A stretch of 5,003 bases of DNA from Bacteroidales bacterium (GTDB taxonomy: Bacteria; Bacteroidota; Bacteroidia; Bacteroidales; ML635J-15). The notes beneath the pieces were generated by a model that ran no database searches, was not told the origin of the DNA, and saw only the letters and a program-made list of their open reading frames with translations. Every line of letters begins with the position of its first letter. The first letter of the stretch is position 1. Position numbers and translations under genes: made by a program. This document shows positions 4,744-5,003 of the stretch, piece by piece. The stretch lies in the NCBI GenBank assembly GCA_028696755.1, contig JAQVGK010000301.1, positions 1 to 5,003 on the forward strand. The letters are read 5' to 3'.

Positions 4744-5003
4744 AAAGGTTTTAACTACAGTTTTTTTTATAATTATTCCTTTGTGGTTTTTCTCACAAAA
4801 TGTGAGTAAGGACATGAAAATTAGCATCTGCGAAGGATACATAAATCCGCAAAAAGCACTATCCATAATTGAAAAATCGTACAATATTACTTTCTCATAC
4901 AACCCAAGTCAATTTAGTTTCGGTAAAGAGATTTATTTATGTCGCAAGGATGTCTCGATAAACATCGTTTTAAACGAGATCTTTGGCAAGGAGACCGAGT
5001 TGC
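4736..5003 (+). CDS. Exported STN-domain protein, probably a TonB-dependent (SusC/FecA-like) receptor; first 89 residues only
   Basis: The frame opens at ATG 4736, overlapping the anti-sigma stop within ATGAATAA, and stays open to the window end. Residues 1-20 form a signal peptide (MNKK, then a run rich in Val, Phe and Ile, ending WFFS before QN). Residues 28-89 look like a secretin/TonB short N-terminal (STN) domain: KALSIIEKSYNITFSYNPSQ, then the IYLCRKDVSINIVLNEIF strand-helix pair. In family members STN is usually followed by a carboxypeptidase-like beta-sandwich, a plug and an outer-membrane barrel, none of which is visible here. Its place straight after a sigma/FecR pair fits a signal-transducing receptor. 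An STN protein with a carboxypeptidase-like domain but a different C-terminus is the main alternative. An eight-T run at 4761-4768 lies in the signal-peptide codons. Confidence 0.82.
   Translation, partial: MNKKVLTTVFFIIIPLWFFSQNVSKDMKISICEGYINPQKALSIIEKSYNITFSYNPSQFSFGKEIYLCRKDVSINIVLNEIFGKETEL

Noticed and set aside
4761..4768. Eight-T run in the signal peptide of the STN gene as a phase-variable switch
   Set aside because: Runs of this length are common by chance in such AT-rich coding sequence and the frame is intact; nothing else points to phase variation.
4693..4902. 69-codon open frame on the minus strand
   Set aside because: It is antisense to the end of the anti-sigma gene and the start of the STN gene; its Phe- and Lys-rich composition mirrors the plus-strand signal-peptide codons.

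Overview
The window comes from a member of the Bacteroidota, most likely an AT-rich Bacteroidia or Flavobacteriia genome. The evidence is the gene set (an ECF sigma factor, a FecR anti-sigma factor and the start of an STN-domain outer-membrane protein in one row), a secreted S9-type peptidase of the kind common in this phylum, the lack of Shine-Dalgarno sequences, and a promoter that fits the Bacteroidota form TTTG-N19-TAnnTTTG exactly. No genus can be named from the sequence alone.

Layout. Bases 1-1955 (minus strand) hold 651 residues of the N-terminal part of a secreted prolyl-oligopeptidase-like (S9) protein; its catalytic domain lies beyond base 1. Bases 1956-3145 are about 1.2 kb of non-coding DNA between divergent genes, almost filled with repeats: four modular tandem units (2045-2323), a heptamer array (2320-2357), a 403-bp element with 19-bp terminal inverted repeats (2357-2759), a second heptamer array, and a 300-bp element with the same ends (2796-3095). 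Bases 3146-3769 encode an ECF sigma factor, 3772-4743 a FecR-type anti-sigma factor, and 4736-5003 the first 89 residues of an exported STN-domain protein, probably a TonB-dependent receptor. These three plus-strand genes are packed with a 2-bp gap and then an 8-bp overlap, so they are very probably one operon.

How the genes work together (inference from known families): an STN domain in the periplasm reports the state of an outer-membrane transporter to the C-terminal part of the FecR protein. That protein spans the inner membrane once and controls the sigma factor with its cytoplasmic N-terminus. This is the usual cell-surface signalling arrangement for glycan or metal-chelate uptake in this phylum. 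The substrate cannot be read here because the receptor is cut off.

The most interesting part is the intergenic region. Its repeats are built from a few modules, two unrelated cargos share the same inverted ends, and the predicted promoter of the sigma operon takes its -33 box from a heptamer repeat right beside the right end of the second element. No defence system, CRISPR array, tRNA, rRNA or transposase gene was seen.
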